A DNA stretch of 64,000 bases from Citrifermentans bemidjiense Bem (GTDB lineage Bacteria; Desulfobacterota; Desulfuromonadia; Geobacterales; Geobacteraceae). Shown here piece after piece: positions 1-8,919 of the stretch; position 1 is the stretch's first letter, and each line of letters opens with the position of its first letter. The stretch spans positions 3,972,001 to 4,036,000 of the forward strand of contig NC_011146.1 in NCBI RefSeq assembly GCF_000020725.1, in the 5' to 3' direction. The position numbers and the translations under genes were made by a program. Below the pieces are notes generated by a model. That model had not been told where the DNA came from, did no database searches, and saw only the letters and a program-made list of their open reading frames with translations.

Positions 1-491
1 TCCTCGGCAAGGCCGAAGAGGAAGGCGACCAGGTCCCCTCCGACGAAGCCGCCGGGAAGCGGCAGCAGGTAAGCCGGGAGTTCCCGTTTCCAGCCGAGAT
101 CGAGGGTGGTGGCTGTCTTGCCGGTAGTGAAGAGCGGGCGAAACGGCGGATAGGCGAGCGAGGCCACCGGTAGGGCGAGGGCTATGTGCTCCATGGCGGG
201 GTTTCCCGCCAGCGCCACCTGGGCAAGTTCAGCGGGTGCGGCGCCGGCGAGTGCCAGGAGTTCGTCGACCAGGCGCTCCATCTCGACCGCGAGAACTCCC
301 TGCATGGCGCGCAGCTTTTCGCTGTCCGCCGCGGCGGTAAGGCGGGTGAGGACGTCCGCGCCGAAAGCGCGCTGCGGGTTGAGCGCTCCGGCACGCGCCA
401 GGCGCTCCCCGGTGGCAGGATCGACCAGGGATGCGGCGATGGTGGTGGTGCCCAAGTCGAAAGCCGCGGCGAGCCTTCTAGACGAAGACAA
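1..491 (-). CDS. ASKHA-domain corrinoid-activator-like protein (DUF4445/RACo type), partial
   Basis: The reverse strand reads an open frame that runs off the window edge, so the C-terminus is missing. The visible ~163 residues open with a nucleotide-binding loop [13 protein letters not shown] (about residues 9-21). A second motif, [15 protein letters not shown], and then [11 protein letters not shown] follow. This is the pattern of the C-terminal ASKHA domain (DUF4445) of ATP-dependent reductive activators of corrinoid proteins, without an N-terminal ferredoxin domain in the part seen. I chose a TTG start at 491-489 because GGAGG lies about 7 bases upstream; it overlaps the end of selD by 14 bases, suggesting translational coupling. 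Family membership is fairly clear. The exact partner (corrinoid protein or other enzyme) cannot be told from here. Confidence 0.7.
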   Translation of the reverse strand, partial: MSSSRRLAAAFDLGTTTIAASLVDPATGERLARAGALNPQRAFGADVLTRLTAAADSEKLRAMQGVLAVEMERLVDELLALAGAAPAELAQVALAGNPAMEHIALALPVASLAYPPFRPLFTTGKTATTLDLGWKRELPAYLLPLPGGFVGGDLVAFLFGLAE

Positions 492-1509
492 TTGGGGTTC
501 CTCCGGCGGGCTCGACCTCGCCGATGCAGGCGGCGAAAAGCCCTTCCTTCCCGGCGCGGGAGAGGAAAGTGCGGGCGTCGTCGGGGGCGAAGGTGATCAA
601 CAGCCCACCCGAGGTCTGGGGGTCGAAGAGCGGCAGCAGGGGGTCCCCGCTGTTTCCGGAGACATGTTGCTCGTAATGCTGACGGTTGCGGTAGCAGCCG
701 GCGGGGACCATGCCGTCGTCGATCAGCGCGGGTACACCCGGGATGACCGGCACCCGTGCCAGTTCGATCTTGAAGCTGACCTTGGCGCCCAGAGCCATCT
801 CGCAGGCGTGTCCGATGAAGCCGAACCCGGTAACGTCGGTCGCGGCCGTGGCGCGGCAAGCGACCATGAGATCCGCTGCCTTGGCGTTCAAGGTGGTCAT
901 CCAGCGGGTTGCCTCCGCCTCCACTTCCGGTTCGATCATCTCCGCCTTGATGGCCGTCGAGATGATGCCGGTTCCCAGCGGCTTGGTGATGACGATGAGG
1001 TCCCCCGGGCGGGCGGTGCAGTTTCTGACCACGCGCGCCGGGTCGATGAGGCCGGTCACAGCGAGCCCGAACTTGAGCTCGTCGTCCTCCACTGTGTGTC
1101 CGCCGACGAGGCAGGTCCCCGCCTCCTTGAGCGCGGCCGATCCCCCGGCCAGGATCGCAGCCAACACCGAGGTGGGGAGCGAGCAGGCGGGGAAAAAGGC
1201 GAGGTTCATCGCCGTCACCGGTCTTCCCCCCATGGCGTACACGTCCGAGAGGGCGTTGGCCGCGGCGATGCGGCCGAAGGTGAAGGGATCGTCCACCAGC
1301 GGGGTGATGATGTCCGTCGTTTCCACCAGGGCGAGGTTCTCCCCGATCCGGTAGATGCCGGCGTCCTCCGCCCCTTCCACCCCCACGATGAGGTTGGGGT
1401 CGTCCGAGCGCGTTATGTCGTGAATGGCTTCTTCCAGGCCCGCCGGGCCCAGCTTGGCAGCTCAACCCGCCGCCTGCACCATCGTGGTGAGCCGTACTTT
1501 GTCAGTCAT
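478..1509 (-). CDS. selD: Selenide, water dikinase SelD, itself a selenoprotein (in-frame UGA = Sec)
   Basis: Makes selenophosphate from selenide and ATP, the selenium donor for Sec-tRNA synthesis. A conventional ORF starts only at 1386, but the N-terminus is incomplete there. Reading back to ATG at 1509 gives [15 protein letters not shown], then TGA at 1464-1462, then AAKLGP. That is the catalytic loop of SelD, with Sec16 (Cys in many species) and Lys19. The full protein is 343 aa, the usual family length. Further family motifs follow, e.g. [15 protein letters not shown] short GGCCC/GGGCC stem starting about 12 bases after the UGA is a candidate bacterial SECIS core. The next gene overlaps its 3' end. 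Standard gene callers will truncate this gene. Confidence 0.93.
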
Positions 1510-1532
1510 AAAACCCCTCAATAAAACCTGAG

Positions 1533-1790
1533 AAAACCTAAAACCATTAACAAGGAGAACATCTGAGGACATCTGAGTAAAAACTGAACCTTGAGAGAAT
1601 CTAAAACGATCAGCCACAGAGAAAATCTGAGAGAATCAAAACGTTTTGGGGGTGAACCTTAAAAGCTTTAAGTCTTTAGGGGGTAAACAAAAAAGTTTTT
1701 TGCTTCTCTCCCTGGCTTTTCTCAGATGTCCTCAGATGTTCTCCCTGTTAAGGGTTTTCGGTTTGCTTGGTTTTCTCGGTTTTTCTCGGC
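1533..1790. repeat. Intergenic imperfect palindrome, copy A
   Basis: Between selD and alr. A left arm (about 1533-1600, containing AACAAGGAGAACATCTGAGG) and a right arm (about 1716-1790, containing CTCAGATGTCCTCAGATG) are nearly perfect reverse complements over ~60 bases, with an A/T-rich spacer of roughly 110 bases. A second copy lies at 3238-3438 with the same arms. No coding potential is convincing; the 91-aa frame inside is a by-product. It resembles a MITE-like or REP-like element; transcripts through it would form a very long hairpin. Confidence 0.8.
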
Positions 1791-1792
1791 TC

Positions 1793-2932
1793 CTAACCGA
1801 GATACACCCTGCGCACGCGGCGGGTGGCTATGCCGCAGAGGACTTCGTACGGTATGGTCCCGGCTTTCTCGGCCATCTCCTCGGCACTGATGCAGTCCCC
1901 CATGGGATCGGGACCCAGTAGCGTCACGTCGTCGCCTACCGCGACCCCTTTTACGTTGGTGACGTCCAGCATGATCCAGTCCATGCAGACGGTGCCGGCT
2001 ACCTTCGCCCGCTGCCCCCTTATCAGGGCCTCGCCTTTGTTGGTGAGGCTGCGGCAATAGCCGTCGGCGTAGCCTACCGGGACGCTGGCAATGAGGGCGC
2101 GCTCGGCCGCCACGTAGCGCCTGCCGTAGCTGATGCTGGTGCCGGGCTCGACCCACTTGAGCATCGCCACCCGGCTCTTCAGGCGCATCACCGGCTGCGA
2201 CGGGACCTGCCCCTCGAAGTCGCCGGAGGGGAGCGCGCCGTACAGAATGATGCCGGGGCGAGCGAGGTTGCAGTAAGGGAGATCCTGCGTGAGGATGGCG
2301 GCGCTGTTGGCGACGTGCACATAGGTGGGCGCGTATCCCTGCCGGCGCGCCTCTTCGACGGCGGCGTTGAAACGCTCGGCCTGCAGTTTGGTAAAGGCGA
2401 TCCCTTCGGGGTCGAGTTCGTCGGCGCTGGCGAAGTGGGAGAATATTCCCTCCAGCTCCAGGTTCTTGAACTGCTTCAGCTTGGCGAGGAACTCGGGGAC
2501 CTCGTGGTAGGGAACCCCGAGCCTCCCCATCCCGGTGTCGACTTTGAGATGGATGTGCGCCTTCCGGTAGCACTTGATCTCCAGCGCGGCCTGGTCCAGC
2601 GCCGCGGCCTGCTCCAGCGAGAAAAGCGCGGTGGAGATATTGAGGCCGATGCAGCGCCTCTCCTCGCCGGGGTAGATCCCGCCGAGAATCAGCACCGGCC
2701 GGGTGATGCCGCTCATGCGCAGCTGCACCCCTTCGGCCAGGAAGGCGACGGCGAAGGCGTCGACACCGAGCTTCTCCAGCTCTTCCGAAACGTACTGGAA
2801 GCCATGCCCGTAGGCGTCCGCCTTAACCACGGCCAAAAGCCCGCACCCTTCGGGGACCCGCTTTTGAACCAGGGAGAAATTGTGCCGCAATGCGGCAAGA
2901 TCTATCTCGACAACTGTAGGACGACTGTCCAT
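1793..2932 (-). CDS. alr: Alanine racemase
   Basis: PLP-dependent interconversion of L- and D-alanine, supplying D-Ala for peptidoglycan. 379 aa, the normal family length. The PLP-binding lysine is Lys37 in [10 protein letters not shown], and the opposite catalytic base is Tyr269 in [10 protein letters not shown]. The N-terminal TIM-barrel strand [11 protein letters not shown] and the C-terminal [13 protein letters not shown] ending are typical. The ATG at 2932 is the natural start, giving the conserved N-terminus directly. It is transcribed away from the TPP riboswitch leader and towards selD, with palindrome copy A in the gap, so it need not be co-transcribed with selD. Confidence 0.97.
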   Translation of the reverse strand: MDSRPTVVEIDLAALRHNFSLVQKRVPEGCGLLAVVKADAYGHGFQYVSEELEKLGVDAFAVAFLAEGVQLRMSGITRPVLILGGIYPGEERRCIGLNISTALFSLEQAAALDQAALEIKCYRKAHIHLKVDTGMGRLGVPYHEVPEFLAKLKQFKNLELEGIFSHFASADELDPEGIAFTKLQAERFNAAVEEARRQGYAPTYVHVANSAAILTQDLPYCNLARPGIILYGALPSGDFEGQVPSQPVMRLKSRVAMLKWVEPGTSISYGRRYVAAERALIASVPVGYADGYCRSLTNKGEALIRGQRAKVAGTVCMDWIMLDVTNVKGVAVGDDVTLLGPDPMGDCISAEEMAEKAGTIPYEVLCGIATRRVRRVYLG

Positions 2933-3040
2933 AAAAAGACCCGTATCCCTAGAGGTGAATGAAATCAGGCCGGGAGGTCCCGGCCAGTGATTTTTCTACC
3001 ACTTCTGCCGAGAGCTGTAAAGGCAAAAACCCGAAACCGA

Positions 3041-3069
3041 TTGACTTATCAGTAGGATTCCATTATGTT
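3041..3069 (+). promoter_or_regulatory. Sigma70-type promoter of the thiamine leader
   Basis: TTGACT (3041-3046), a 17-base spacer and TATGTT (3064-3069), with transcription expected to begin about 20 bases before the riboswitch. Position and spacing fit well; not experimentally known. Confidence 0.6.
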
Positions 3070-3090
3070 TACGCGCAGCCACTAAAGCCA

Positions 3091-3184
3091 GCTAGGGGAG
3101 TTCTTGAGAACTGAGACAGGCGCGGCCTGAACCCTTTGAACCTGATCCGGTTGACACCGGCGTAGGGAAGCGGCGCGAACTCCG
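3091..3184 (+). ncRNA. TPP (THI-box) riboswitch
   Basis: Contains the signature CTGAGA (3111-3116), then ACCCTTTGAACCTGATC, a GGTTGACACCGG hairpin, and CGTAGGGA. The closing P1 stem is GGGAGTTC (3096-3103) against GAACTCC (3178-3184). These are the conserved thiamine-pyrophosphate-binding elements of the class. It is followed at once by an intrinsic terminator, so TPP binding probably stops transcription before thiE-thiD and thiC, both downstream on the same strand. Confidence 0.96.
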
Positions 3185-3198
3185 ACCTACTCTATTTC

Positions 3199-3233
3199 CG
3201 GAGCCGTGACCCATTCCGTCACGGCTCTTTTTC
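3199..3233 (+). terminator. Intrinsic terminator of the TPP riboswitch
   Basis: GAGCCGTGAC paired with GTCACGGCTC, followed by a T run. It sits 15 bases after the aptamer and is the likely expression platform. An antiterminator was not worked out. Confidence 0.85.
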
Positions 3234-3237
3234 GTTC

Positions 3238-3438
3238 CAAAACCAAAACCCCAAAACCCTTAACAAGGAGAACATCTGAGGACATCTGAGTAAAAGCTAA
3301 CCCCTGAGAGAACCTGAAAGCTTCAAGACTTGGGGTTAACCCAAAAGACTTTGCTTTTAGCTTCTCTCCGGTTCTGTTTATTCTCAGATGTGCTCAGATT
3401 TTCTCCTTGTTAGAGGTTTGGTTTCTCCAGTTTCTCTG
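3238..3438. repeat. Intergenic imperfect palindrome, copy B
   Basis: Second copy of the element at 1533-1790. The left arm (about 3238-3300) again contains AACAAGGAGAACATCTGAGG. The right arm (about 3375-3438) contains CTCAGATGTGCTCAGATT and a TCTCCTTGTTAGAGG stretch. The spacer is shorter than in copy A. It lies between the riboswitch terminator and the thiE-thiD start, and the GAGG that serves as ribosome-binding site for that gene (3438-3441) is at its right edge, so any read-through thi transcript must carry the hairpin. Confidence 0.8.
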
Positions 3439-3446
3439 AGGTTACC

Positions 3447-4901
3447 GTGCTAAGACTCGTGGTGGATCATAGTGGCAAGGAGCGGCGCATAGGGGGGCTC
3501 TACCTCATCACGGATCAAGCTGAGCGCCTGGTCCACCGCGTGCGCGAGGCGCTCTCCTCGGGAGGGGTCGCCGTCCTGCAGTACCGGGACAAGGTCCGCA
3601 GCTACGAGGAACGCCTGGAACTGGGACAGGAGCTGAAACACCTCTGCACGGAATTCCAGGTGGAATTCATCGTCAACGACGACGTCGAACTGGCCTTCGC
3701 CCTCGACGCCGACGGCGTCCATCTGGGGCAGGACGACGGCGACCCGGCCGCGGCACGCGAGGCGCTCGGCCCCAAAAAGATGATCGGGATCTCGACCCAT
3801 TCGCTCACGGAAGCGCTCGAGGCGCAGGAGGCCGGCGCCGACTACGTCGGCTTCGGAGCCATCTACCCCACCGACAGCAAGGAGGTCGAGCATATCCAGG
3901 GGCCGGAGAAGCTCGTGCTTTTGAAGGAAAAGCTGAGGATACCGGTGGTCGCCATCGGCGGCATCACCAGGGACAACGCCTGCGCGGTGATCGACGCCGG
4001 AGCCGACGCCATCGCGGTGATCTCGGCGGTGCTGTCGGCCAGATCCCCCGCGCTCGCCGCGACGGAACTGGCGCTCCTCTTCAACAGGAAGGCGATGCAG
4101 CCGCGCGGCGGCGTGCTCACCGTGGCCGGGAGCGACTCGGGAGGGGGCGCCGGCATCCAGGCGGACCTGAAGACTGTGACGCTTTTGGGAAGCTACGGCG
4201 CCTCTGCCGTCACCGCGCTTACCGCACAGAACACCCGCGGCGTTACCGCCATCCATCCGGTCCCGGCCGCCTTCCTCGCGGAACAGATCGACGCGGTCCT
4301 TACGGACATCCCGATCGACGTGGTGAAGGTAGGGATGCTCTCCTCGGCCGAGAACGCCGCCACCCTCGCCGACAGGCTCACCGACCACGGCGTGAGGATG
4401 GTGGTGCTCGACCCGGTGATGAGCGCCAAGGGGGGGGTAGCGCTCATGGAGGACGAGGCGCTAGGCGTCCTGAAACAGAGGCTCATCCCGCTTTGCTACC
4501 TGCTCACGCCGAACATCCCGGAGGCCGAGGCCCTCACCGGGCTCACCATCACCGATACGGCCGGCATGGAACTAGCTGCTCGGGCTCTGCACCTCATGGG
4601 GGCAAAGCACGTGCTGGTCAAGGGGGGGCACCTGACCGAGGGGGTAGTCACCGACATCCTCTTCGACGGCGCCGGCTTCACCCGCTTCACGGCTCCGCGC
4701 GTACTCACCCGCAACACCCACGGCACCGGCTGCACGCTGGCCTCGGCAATAGCAAGCTATCTAGCCCAGGGGGAACCGCTCCCCGGCGCGGTGCTCCGGG
4801 CGAAGCTCTTCGTCACCCGCGCCATCAAGTACGCCCAACCGCTGGGAAAGGGGCACGGCCCCGTGAACCATTTCATGGCGGCAAGAGACCAGGCCGAATA
4901 A
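3447..4901 (+). CDS. thiED: ThiE-ThiD fusion: thiamine-phosphate synthase / HMP(-P) kinase
   Basis: A 484-aa bifunctional enzyme joining the thiazole and pyrimidine halves of thiamine. Residues ~15-212 are a ThiE TIM barrel: LYLITDQ, VAVLQYRDK, VHLGQDD, and a phosphate loop around AIGGITRDNA. Residues ~221-475 are ThiD, a ribokinase-fold kinase: LTVAGSDSGGGAGIQAD at the start, and near the end NTHGTGCTLASAIA, the anion hole with catalytic Asp region. The GTG start at 3447 has GAGG five bases upstream; no better ATG exists. It is the first gene after the TPP riboswitch and is followed 66 bases later by thiC, consistent with one TPP-controlled transcript. Confidence 0.95.
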   Translation: MLRLVVDHSGKERRIGGLYLITDQAERLVHRVREALSSGGVAVLQYRDKVRSYEERLELGQELKHLCTEFQVEFIVNDDVELAFALDADGVHLGQDDGDPAAAREALGPKKMIGISTHSLTEALEAQEAGADYVGFGAIYPTDSKEVEHIQGPEKLVLLKEKLRIPVVAIGGITRDNACAVIDAGADAIAVISAVLSARSPALAATELALLFNRKAMQPRGGVLTVAGSDSGGGAGIQADLKTVTLLGSYGASAVTALTAQNTRGVTAIHPVPAAFLAEQIDAVLTDIPIDVVKVGMLSSAENAATLADRLTDHGVRMVVLDPVMSAKGGVALMEDEALGVLKQRLIPLCYLLTPNIPEAEALTGLTITDTAGMELAARALHLMGAKHVLVKGGHLTEGVVTDILFDGAGFTRFTAPRVLTRNTHGTGCTLASAIASYLAQGEPLPGAVLRAKLFVTRAIKYAQPLGKGHGPVNHFMAARDQAE

Positions 4902-4967
4902 ACCAGGGGCTAGGGGCTGGGAATTTTCATCGACACGACAAGAAGCAAGTTCAATAAAGGAGTAGAC

Positions 4968-6281
4968 ATGACTCAGCTCGAATACGCCCGCAAGGGGATC
5001 ATTACCGACAAGATGAAGACCGCGGCCCTCGCCGAAGGGGTGGATCCGGAATTCATCCGCGCCGGTATCGCCGCGGGCAACATCATCATCTGCCACAACA
5101 ACAAGCACGCAAACGGGACCCCACTCGCAGTGGGCAAGGGGCTCAGAACCAAGGTGAACGCCAACATCGGCTCCTCCGCCGACGACCTCAACTTCGAGAA
5201 CGAGCTGGAGAAGGTGCGCGTGGCCGTGGCCAGCGGCGCCGACGCCATCATGGACCTCTCGACCGGCGGACCGGTGGACGAGATCCGCCGCGCCGTGATC
5301 GCCGAGACCTCCGCCTGCATCGGCACCGTGCCGCTGTACCAGGCGGCACTCGACGCGGTCAGAAAGCACAAGAAGGCGATCGTGGAGATGACGGTCGAGG
5401 ACATCTTCCAGGGGGTGATCAAACACGCCGAGGACGGCGTCGACTTCATCACCGTGCACTGCGGAGTGACCCGTTCGACGGTCGAGCGCATGCGCAAGGA
5501 AGGGCGCATCATGGACGTGGTCTCCCGCGGCGGCGCCTTCACCATCGAGTGGATGGCCCACAACAACGCGGAAAACCCGCTCTACGAGCACTTCGACCGC
5601 CTGCTGGAAATCGTCAAGGCCTACGACATGACCCTGTCGCTGGGAGACGGCTTCCGCCCCGGCTGCCTGGCCGATGCGACCGACCGCGCCCAGATCCACG
5701 AGCTGATCCTTTTGGGCGAACTCACCCAGCGCGCGCAGGAGTACGGCGTGCAGGTAATGATCGAGGGGCCCGGCCACATGCCGCTGAACCAGATCGAGGC
5801 CAACATCCTCTTGCAGAAGAGGCTTTGCCACGGCGCTCCCTTCTACGTGCTCGGGCCGCTGGTCACCGACATCGCACCGGGCTACGACCACATCACCTCG
5901 GCCATCGGCGGCACCATAGCCGCGGCCGCCGGGGCCGACTTCCTCTGCTACGTGACACCTTCGGAGCACCTGAAGCTCCCGAGCGTCGAGGACGTGCGCG
6001 AGGGTGTCATGGCGAGCCGCATCGCGGCACACGCAGCCGACATCGTCAAGGGGGTCAAGGGGGCCATGGAGAAGGACAACGAGATGGCCCGCTGCCGCAA
6101 GAAGCTCGATTGGGAGGGGCAGTTCGCCCTCGCCATCGACCCGGTAAAGGCGCGCCGCCTGAGGGAGGAGTCGGGGGTCGCCGACCACGGCGCCTGCACC
6201 ATGTGCGGCGAGTTCTGCGCCTACAAGGTGATGGACGACGCCACCCAGCGCGAAAAGGCCAACTCAGCCAACGCGGCCTAA
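4968..6281 (+). CDS. thiC: Phosphomethylpyrimidine synthase ThiC (short form)
   Basis: Radical-SAM enzyme converting aminoimidazole ribotide to HMP-phosphate in thiamine synthesis. 437 aa, the short anaerobe-type form without the long N-terminal extension. It begins [16 protein letters not shown] and has the conserved stretches NANIGSS, DLSTGG and EGPGHMPLN. The C-terminal iron-sulfur motif reads CTMCGEFC (Cys410, 413, 417), i.e. CX2CX3C rather than the textbook CX2CX4C. AAAGGAG lies 7 bases before the ATG. The TPP riboswitch and thiE-thiD upstream support the thiamine role. The paralogous hydroxybenzimidazole synthase BzaF is similar in size and is the main alternative. Confidence 0.9.
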   Translation: MTQLEYARKGIITDKMKTAALAEGVDPEFIRAGIAAGNIIICHNNKHANGTPLAVGKGLRTKVNANIGSSADDLNFENELEKVRVAVASGADAIMDLSTGGPVDEIRRAVIAETSACIGTVPLYQAALDAVRKHKKAIVEMTVEDIFQGVIKHAEDGVDFITVHCGVTRSTVERMRKEGRIMDVVSRGGAFTIEWMAHNNAENPLYEHFDRLLEIVKAYDMTLSLGDGFRPGCLADATDRAQIHELILLGELTQRAQEYGVQVMIEGPGHMPLNQIEANILLQKRLCHGAPFYVLGPLVTDIAPGYDHITSAIGGTIAAAAGADFLCYVTPSEHLKLPSVEDVREGVMASRIAAHAADIVKGVKGAMEKDNEMARCRKKLDWEGQFALAIDPVKARRLREESGVADHGACTMCGEFCAYKVMDDATQREKANSANAA

Positions 6282-6328
6282 ACCACCTGGTTACCGAGCC
6301 AGTCCCCATCCCTGCTGCCTAAAAAAAA

Positions 6329-6367
6329 TAAAAGCCATGCCCGGCGCGCTGCCCGGCATGGCTTTTT
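6329..6367. terminator. Bidirectional terminator between thiC and the sensor kinase
   Basis: AAAAGCCATGCCCGGC and GCCCGGCATGGCTTTTTT form a strong stem with A and T runs on the two sides, serving the convergent thiC (+) and histidine kinase (-) transcripts. Confidence 0.9.
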
Positions 6368-6398
6368 TGTTCCGAACTCCCCTGCCCTTTCTTTAAGA

Positions 6399-7847
6399 CT
6401 ACTGGCGGTGGTTGAAGCGCATGGTGATGGTGGTCCCTTTCCCCAGCTTGCTCCACGCCAGCACCCGGCCGCGATGCATGGTCATGATCGCCTTGACGAT
6501 GGCGAGCCCAAGCCCGGTTCCGACGCGGAGCTCCCCCTCCACTTCCTGGTCTATCCGGTAGAAACGGTCGAACAGCATCGGCAGATGCTTGGCTTCTATG
6601 CCGCACCCGGTATCGCTCACGTCCACCTCGACGCTGCCGTCATTGCGGGGGCGAATGGTAACCGAAACCACACCGCCGCTCGGGGTATGCGAGATGGCGT
6701 TGGAAACCAGGTTGCTGAGCGCACGGCGAAAGAGGGTCCGGTCGGCAGCGATGACGGCGGCGCCGCGGCACTCCAGGGTGATGCCGGCCTCGGCCGCCTC
6801 CTCCGAGAAGTAGTCGATGACCTCGGAAGCCTCCCCCTCTGCCGCGAGCCTTTGCAGCAAAAGATCGTTGTTGTTGCTGTCGGCGCGCGCCAGAAAGAGC
6901 AGCCGGTCTATGGTCAGGGAGAGCTGGGTGTACTCCTCCAGCGCCGAGGCGAGTACTTCGCGGTAGGCCTCCGGCGTCCTTTCCTTGGACAAGGCTATTT
7001 CGGTCTGCAGCATCAGGTTGCCTATCGGGGTGCGCAGCTCGTGCGCCAGGTTCCCCGAGTAGTGCGAAAGACGCTGGAAGGACGTTTCCAGGGTGTCCAT
7101 CATGGTGTTAAAGGAGTTGGCCAGGGACTGCATCTCGACGGGGAAGATGGCGGGGTTGAGCCTCGTGCCGAGTTCGTCGTCGGTTACCTGCGCGATGGTG
7201 TCGGAGAGGTCGTTGAGCGGCTTCAACCCGTGCCGCACCACGAGAAGCGAACTGGGTATGGCGAACAAAAGGCCGCCGAAGCCGAAAAGGATCAGGTAGG
7301 TGCGGTAGCTGGCGGCAAGCCTTTCATGCGGGGAGAGGTCGACGGCGATCTGCAGGCGCCAGCCGTTGCTTTGCGACAGGGGGTCGTGCAGCGCTGCGTT
7401 GCGGATCAGGTATAACTTGCCGTCTTCGGCCCGGTACTTCTTGAGCTGACAGTCCCCCGCCAGCGGGAAGGCCGCGATGGGAACGCCCTTGAGGTTCTTG
7501 CCTTCGAGGAGCGGGTTGCCGTTTTTATCCAGGAGGCGGAGCAGTATGCTGTGACGCCCCACCTCCTCGCTCTCGGCCTCGTTCTGCATCGAGTTCCGGA
7601 GCATATCTACTCCGTTGGAGGAGAAAAGCAGCGTCCTGATGGAGGCGATTTCCGACCTGAGTTCAGCGTTGGCGGATTGGTCCAACTGTTCGACGATCTT
7701 GAAGTACAGCAAGGTGGCGCAGACGGTGAAGGCGACCAGGATGGTAAGGATATGCACCATGGCCAGGTTGTGGGCGATGGAGAAAGCCCCGGGACGGTCG
7801 ACCAGAATCCCTTTTTTTAGAAGCCGCAGCGTCTTACCGATCTTCAA
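6399..7847 (-). CDS. Sensor histidine kinase, CusS/heavy-metal-sensor-like
   Basis: 482-aa membrane sensor. Two transmembrane segments (about 29-49 and 183-203) flank a ~130-residue periplasmic sensing domain. A HAMP linker follows, then a dimerisation domain with phospho-acceptor His269 in NLAHELRTP. The ATPase domain carries the N box NLVSNAISH, G1 DTGCGI and G2 GTGLGLAIV. Its start overlaps the 3' end of the response-regulator gene by 14 bases, so the two form a pair. Architecture and layout resemble CusS-type metal sensors, but the periplasmic ligand cannot be deduced. It may control the upstream membrane-protein and radical-SAM genes in the same strand array; that is inference. Confidence 0.88.
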   Translation of the reverse strand: MKIGKTLRLLKKGILVDRPGAFSIAHNLAMVHILTILVAFTVCATLLYFKIVEQLDQSANAELRSEIASIRTLLFSSNGVDMLRNSMQNEAESEEVGRHSILLRLLDKNGNPLLEGKNLKGVPIAAFPLAGDCQLKKYRAEDGKLYLIRNAALHDPLSQSNGWRLQIAVDLSPHERLAASYRTYLILFGFGGLLFAIPSSLLVVRHGLKPLNDLSDTIAQVTDDELGTRLNPAIFPVEMQSLANSFNTMMDTLETSFQRLSHYSGNLAHELRTPIGNLMLQTEIALSKERTPEAYREVLASALEEYTQLSLTIDRLLFLARADSNNNDLLLQRLAAEGEASEVIDYFSEEAAEAGITLECRGAAVIAADRTLFRRALSNLVSNAISHTPSGGVVSVTIRPRNDGSVEVDVSDTGCGIEAKHLPMLFDRFYRIDQEVEGELRVGTGLGLAIVKAIMTMHRGRVLAWSKLGKGTTITMRFNHRQ

Positions 7848-8505
7848 GTATGTACCCCAAGCCGCGCACCGTGTGTATCAGCTTCTTCTCGTAAGGCCCG
7901 TCCACCTTGGCCCTCAGGGCGGCTACCTTGACGTCGACGATCTTCAGGTTGGCGTCGAAGCCGAGGTTCCACACCCGCTCGGCAATCCTCAACCGGCTTT
8001 GCACCTCTCCCGCCCGCCGGATCAGCAGGGAGAGCAGGGCGAACTCCTTCGGGGTGAGTTCCAGGTTCTTCCCCGCGCGGGTCGCCTTGTGGGCGAAGAA
8101 GTTGACGGTAAGGTCCGCCACCTGTATCTCGTCCTGCTGCACCACCTGTCCCCGGCGCAACAGCGCCTGGACCCGGGCGCAAAGTTCGGCGAAAGAGTAC
8201 GGCTTGACCAGGTAGTCGTCCGCCCCAAGCTGCAGCCCGGTGATGCGGTCGTGCACCTCGTCGCGCGCGGTAAGGATCATGACCGGAGTGGTAGATCCCC
8301 CTTCGCGCAACCGCTTCACCACCTCGAACCCGTCGATGCCGGGGAGCATAAGGTCGAGGACGATCAGGTCGTAGTCCCTCTCCCGGGCCATCGCCAGCCC
8401 CTTGAGCCCGTCGGATGCGACGTCCACCGTCACCGACATCTCCGACAATCCTCTGCGCAACTGTTCAGCGGTTTTTTCCGCGTCTTCCACGATCAAAAAG
8501 TACAT
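7834..8505 (-). CDS. OmpR/PhoB-family response regulator (CusR/CopR-like)
   Basis: 223 aa. The receiver domain (1-~118) has the acidic pocket VED at residues 6-8, phospho-acceptor Asp51 in LIVLDLMLPGIDG and Lys101 in DDYLVKPY. The C-terminal winged helix (~125-223) includes LELTPKEFALLSLL and VRGLGYIL, typical of the OmpR class. The ATG at 8505 follows a GGAGG sequence. The gene lies 35 bases after the small membrane-protein gene and overlaps the cognate kinase, so all are probably one transcript. Target promoters are unknown. Confidence 0.92.
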   Translation of the reverse strand: MYFLIVEDAEKTAEQLRRGLSEMSVTVDVASDGLKGLAMARERDYDLIVLDLMLPGIDGFEVVKRLREGGSTTPVMILTARDEVHDRITGLQLGADDYLVKPYSFAELCARVQALLRRGQVVQQDEIQVADLTVNFFAHKATRAGKNLELTPKEFALLSLLIRRAGEVQSRLRIAERVWNLGFDANLKIVDVKVAALRAKVDGPYEKKLIHTVRGLGYILEDR

Positions 8506-8540
8506 AAGCTCGAATTCCTCCGGGGCCGGCAGCGGCCGTC

Positions 8541-8894
8541 CTAGCCGAACGACAGCGAATAGCCCCAGTAGCTGCCGGCGCCGACCACTAGCAGCAGCAG
8601 GACGTGCTTTATCACCAGCATCCTGCGCCGCGTCCGCTCAGCTTCGGGGCCGTAAAAATTGTTGACGTAGGTGAAGCTGCGCATCCCGCCGGTGGCGAAG
8701 ATGGCGGCGGCAGCCCCCACCGTGTTCCAGAAGAAGAACCGCTCGATACCGGAGAGGATCACGGTCACCTCGGGGATACCTCCCCGGAAACCGTGCAGCA
8801 GGTAGATCGCTATCAACGCCGAGAGCCAGTAGCCCGTGGCGAAATCGTGGATGAAGCCGTTCAGCACGATGGCTGCCTTCTTGATCGAATCCAT
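8541..8894 (-). CDS. Small integral membrane protein, unknown family
   Basis: 117 aa starting MDSIKKAAIVLNGFIHDFATGYWL. I use ATG 8894 rather than an upstream in-frame ATG at 8966, because the longer form would run into the radical-SAM gene and its extra residues look non-coding. Three hydrophobic stretches are visible: ~15-35, ~55-72 and ~92-110. A histidine and arginine-rich loop ERTRRRML lies before the last helix. I do not recognise the family. It lies between the B12/radical-SAM gene and the two-component genes, so it is likely in their operon. Function unknown. Confidence 0.75.
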   Translation of the reverse strand: MDSIKKAAIVLNGFIHDFATGYWLSALIAIYLLHGFRGGIPEVTVILSGIERFFFWNTVGAAAAIFATGGMRSFTYVNNFYGPEAERTRRRMLVIKHVLLLLVVGAGSYWGYSLSFG

Positions 8895-8919
8895 GTTGCT
8901 CCAAAATCTTGTCCAGCCC

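Noticed and set aside
182-1524. 427-aa and 446-aa ORFs over selD
   Set aside because: Shadows of selD; the true gene reads through UGA in another frame.
4761-6188. 475-aa minus-strand ORF
   Set aside because: Shadow of thiC on the opposite strand.
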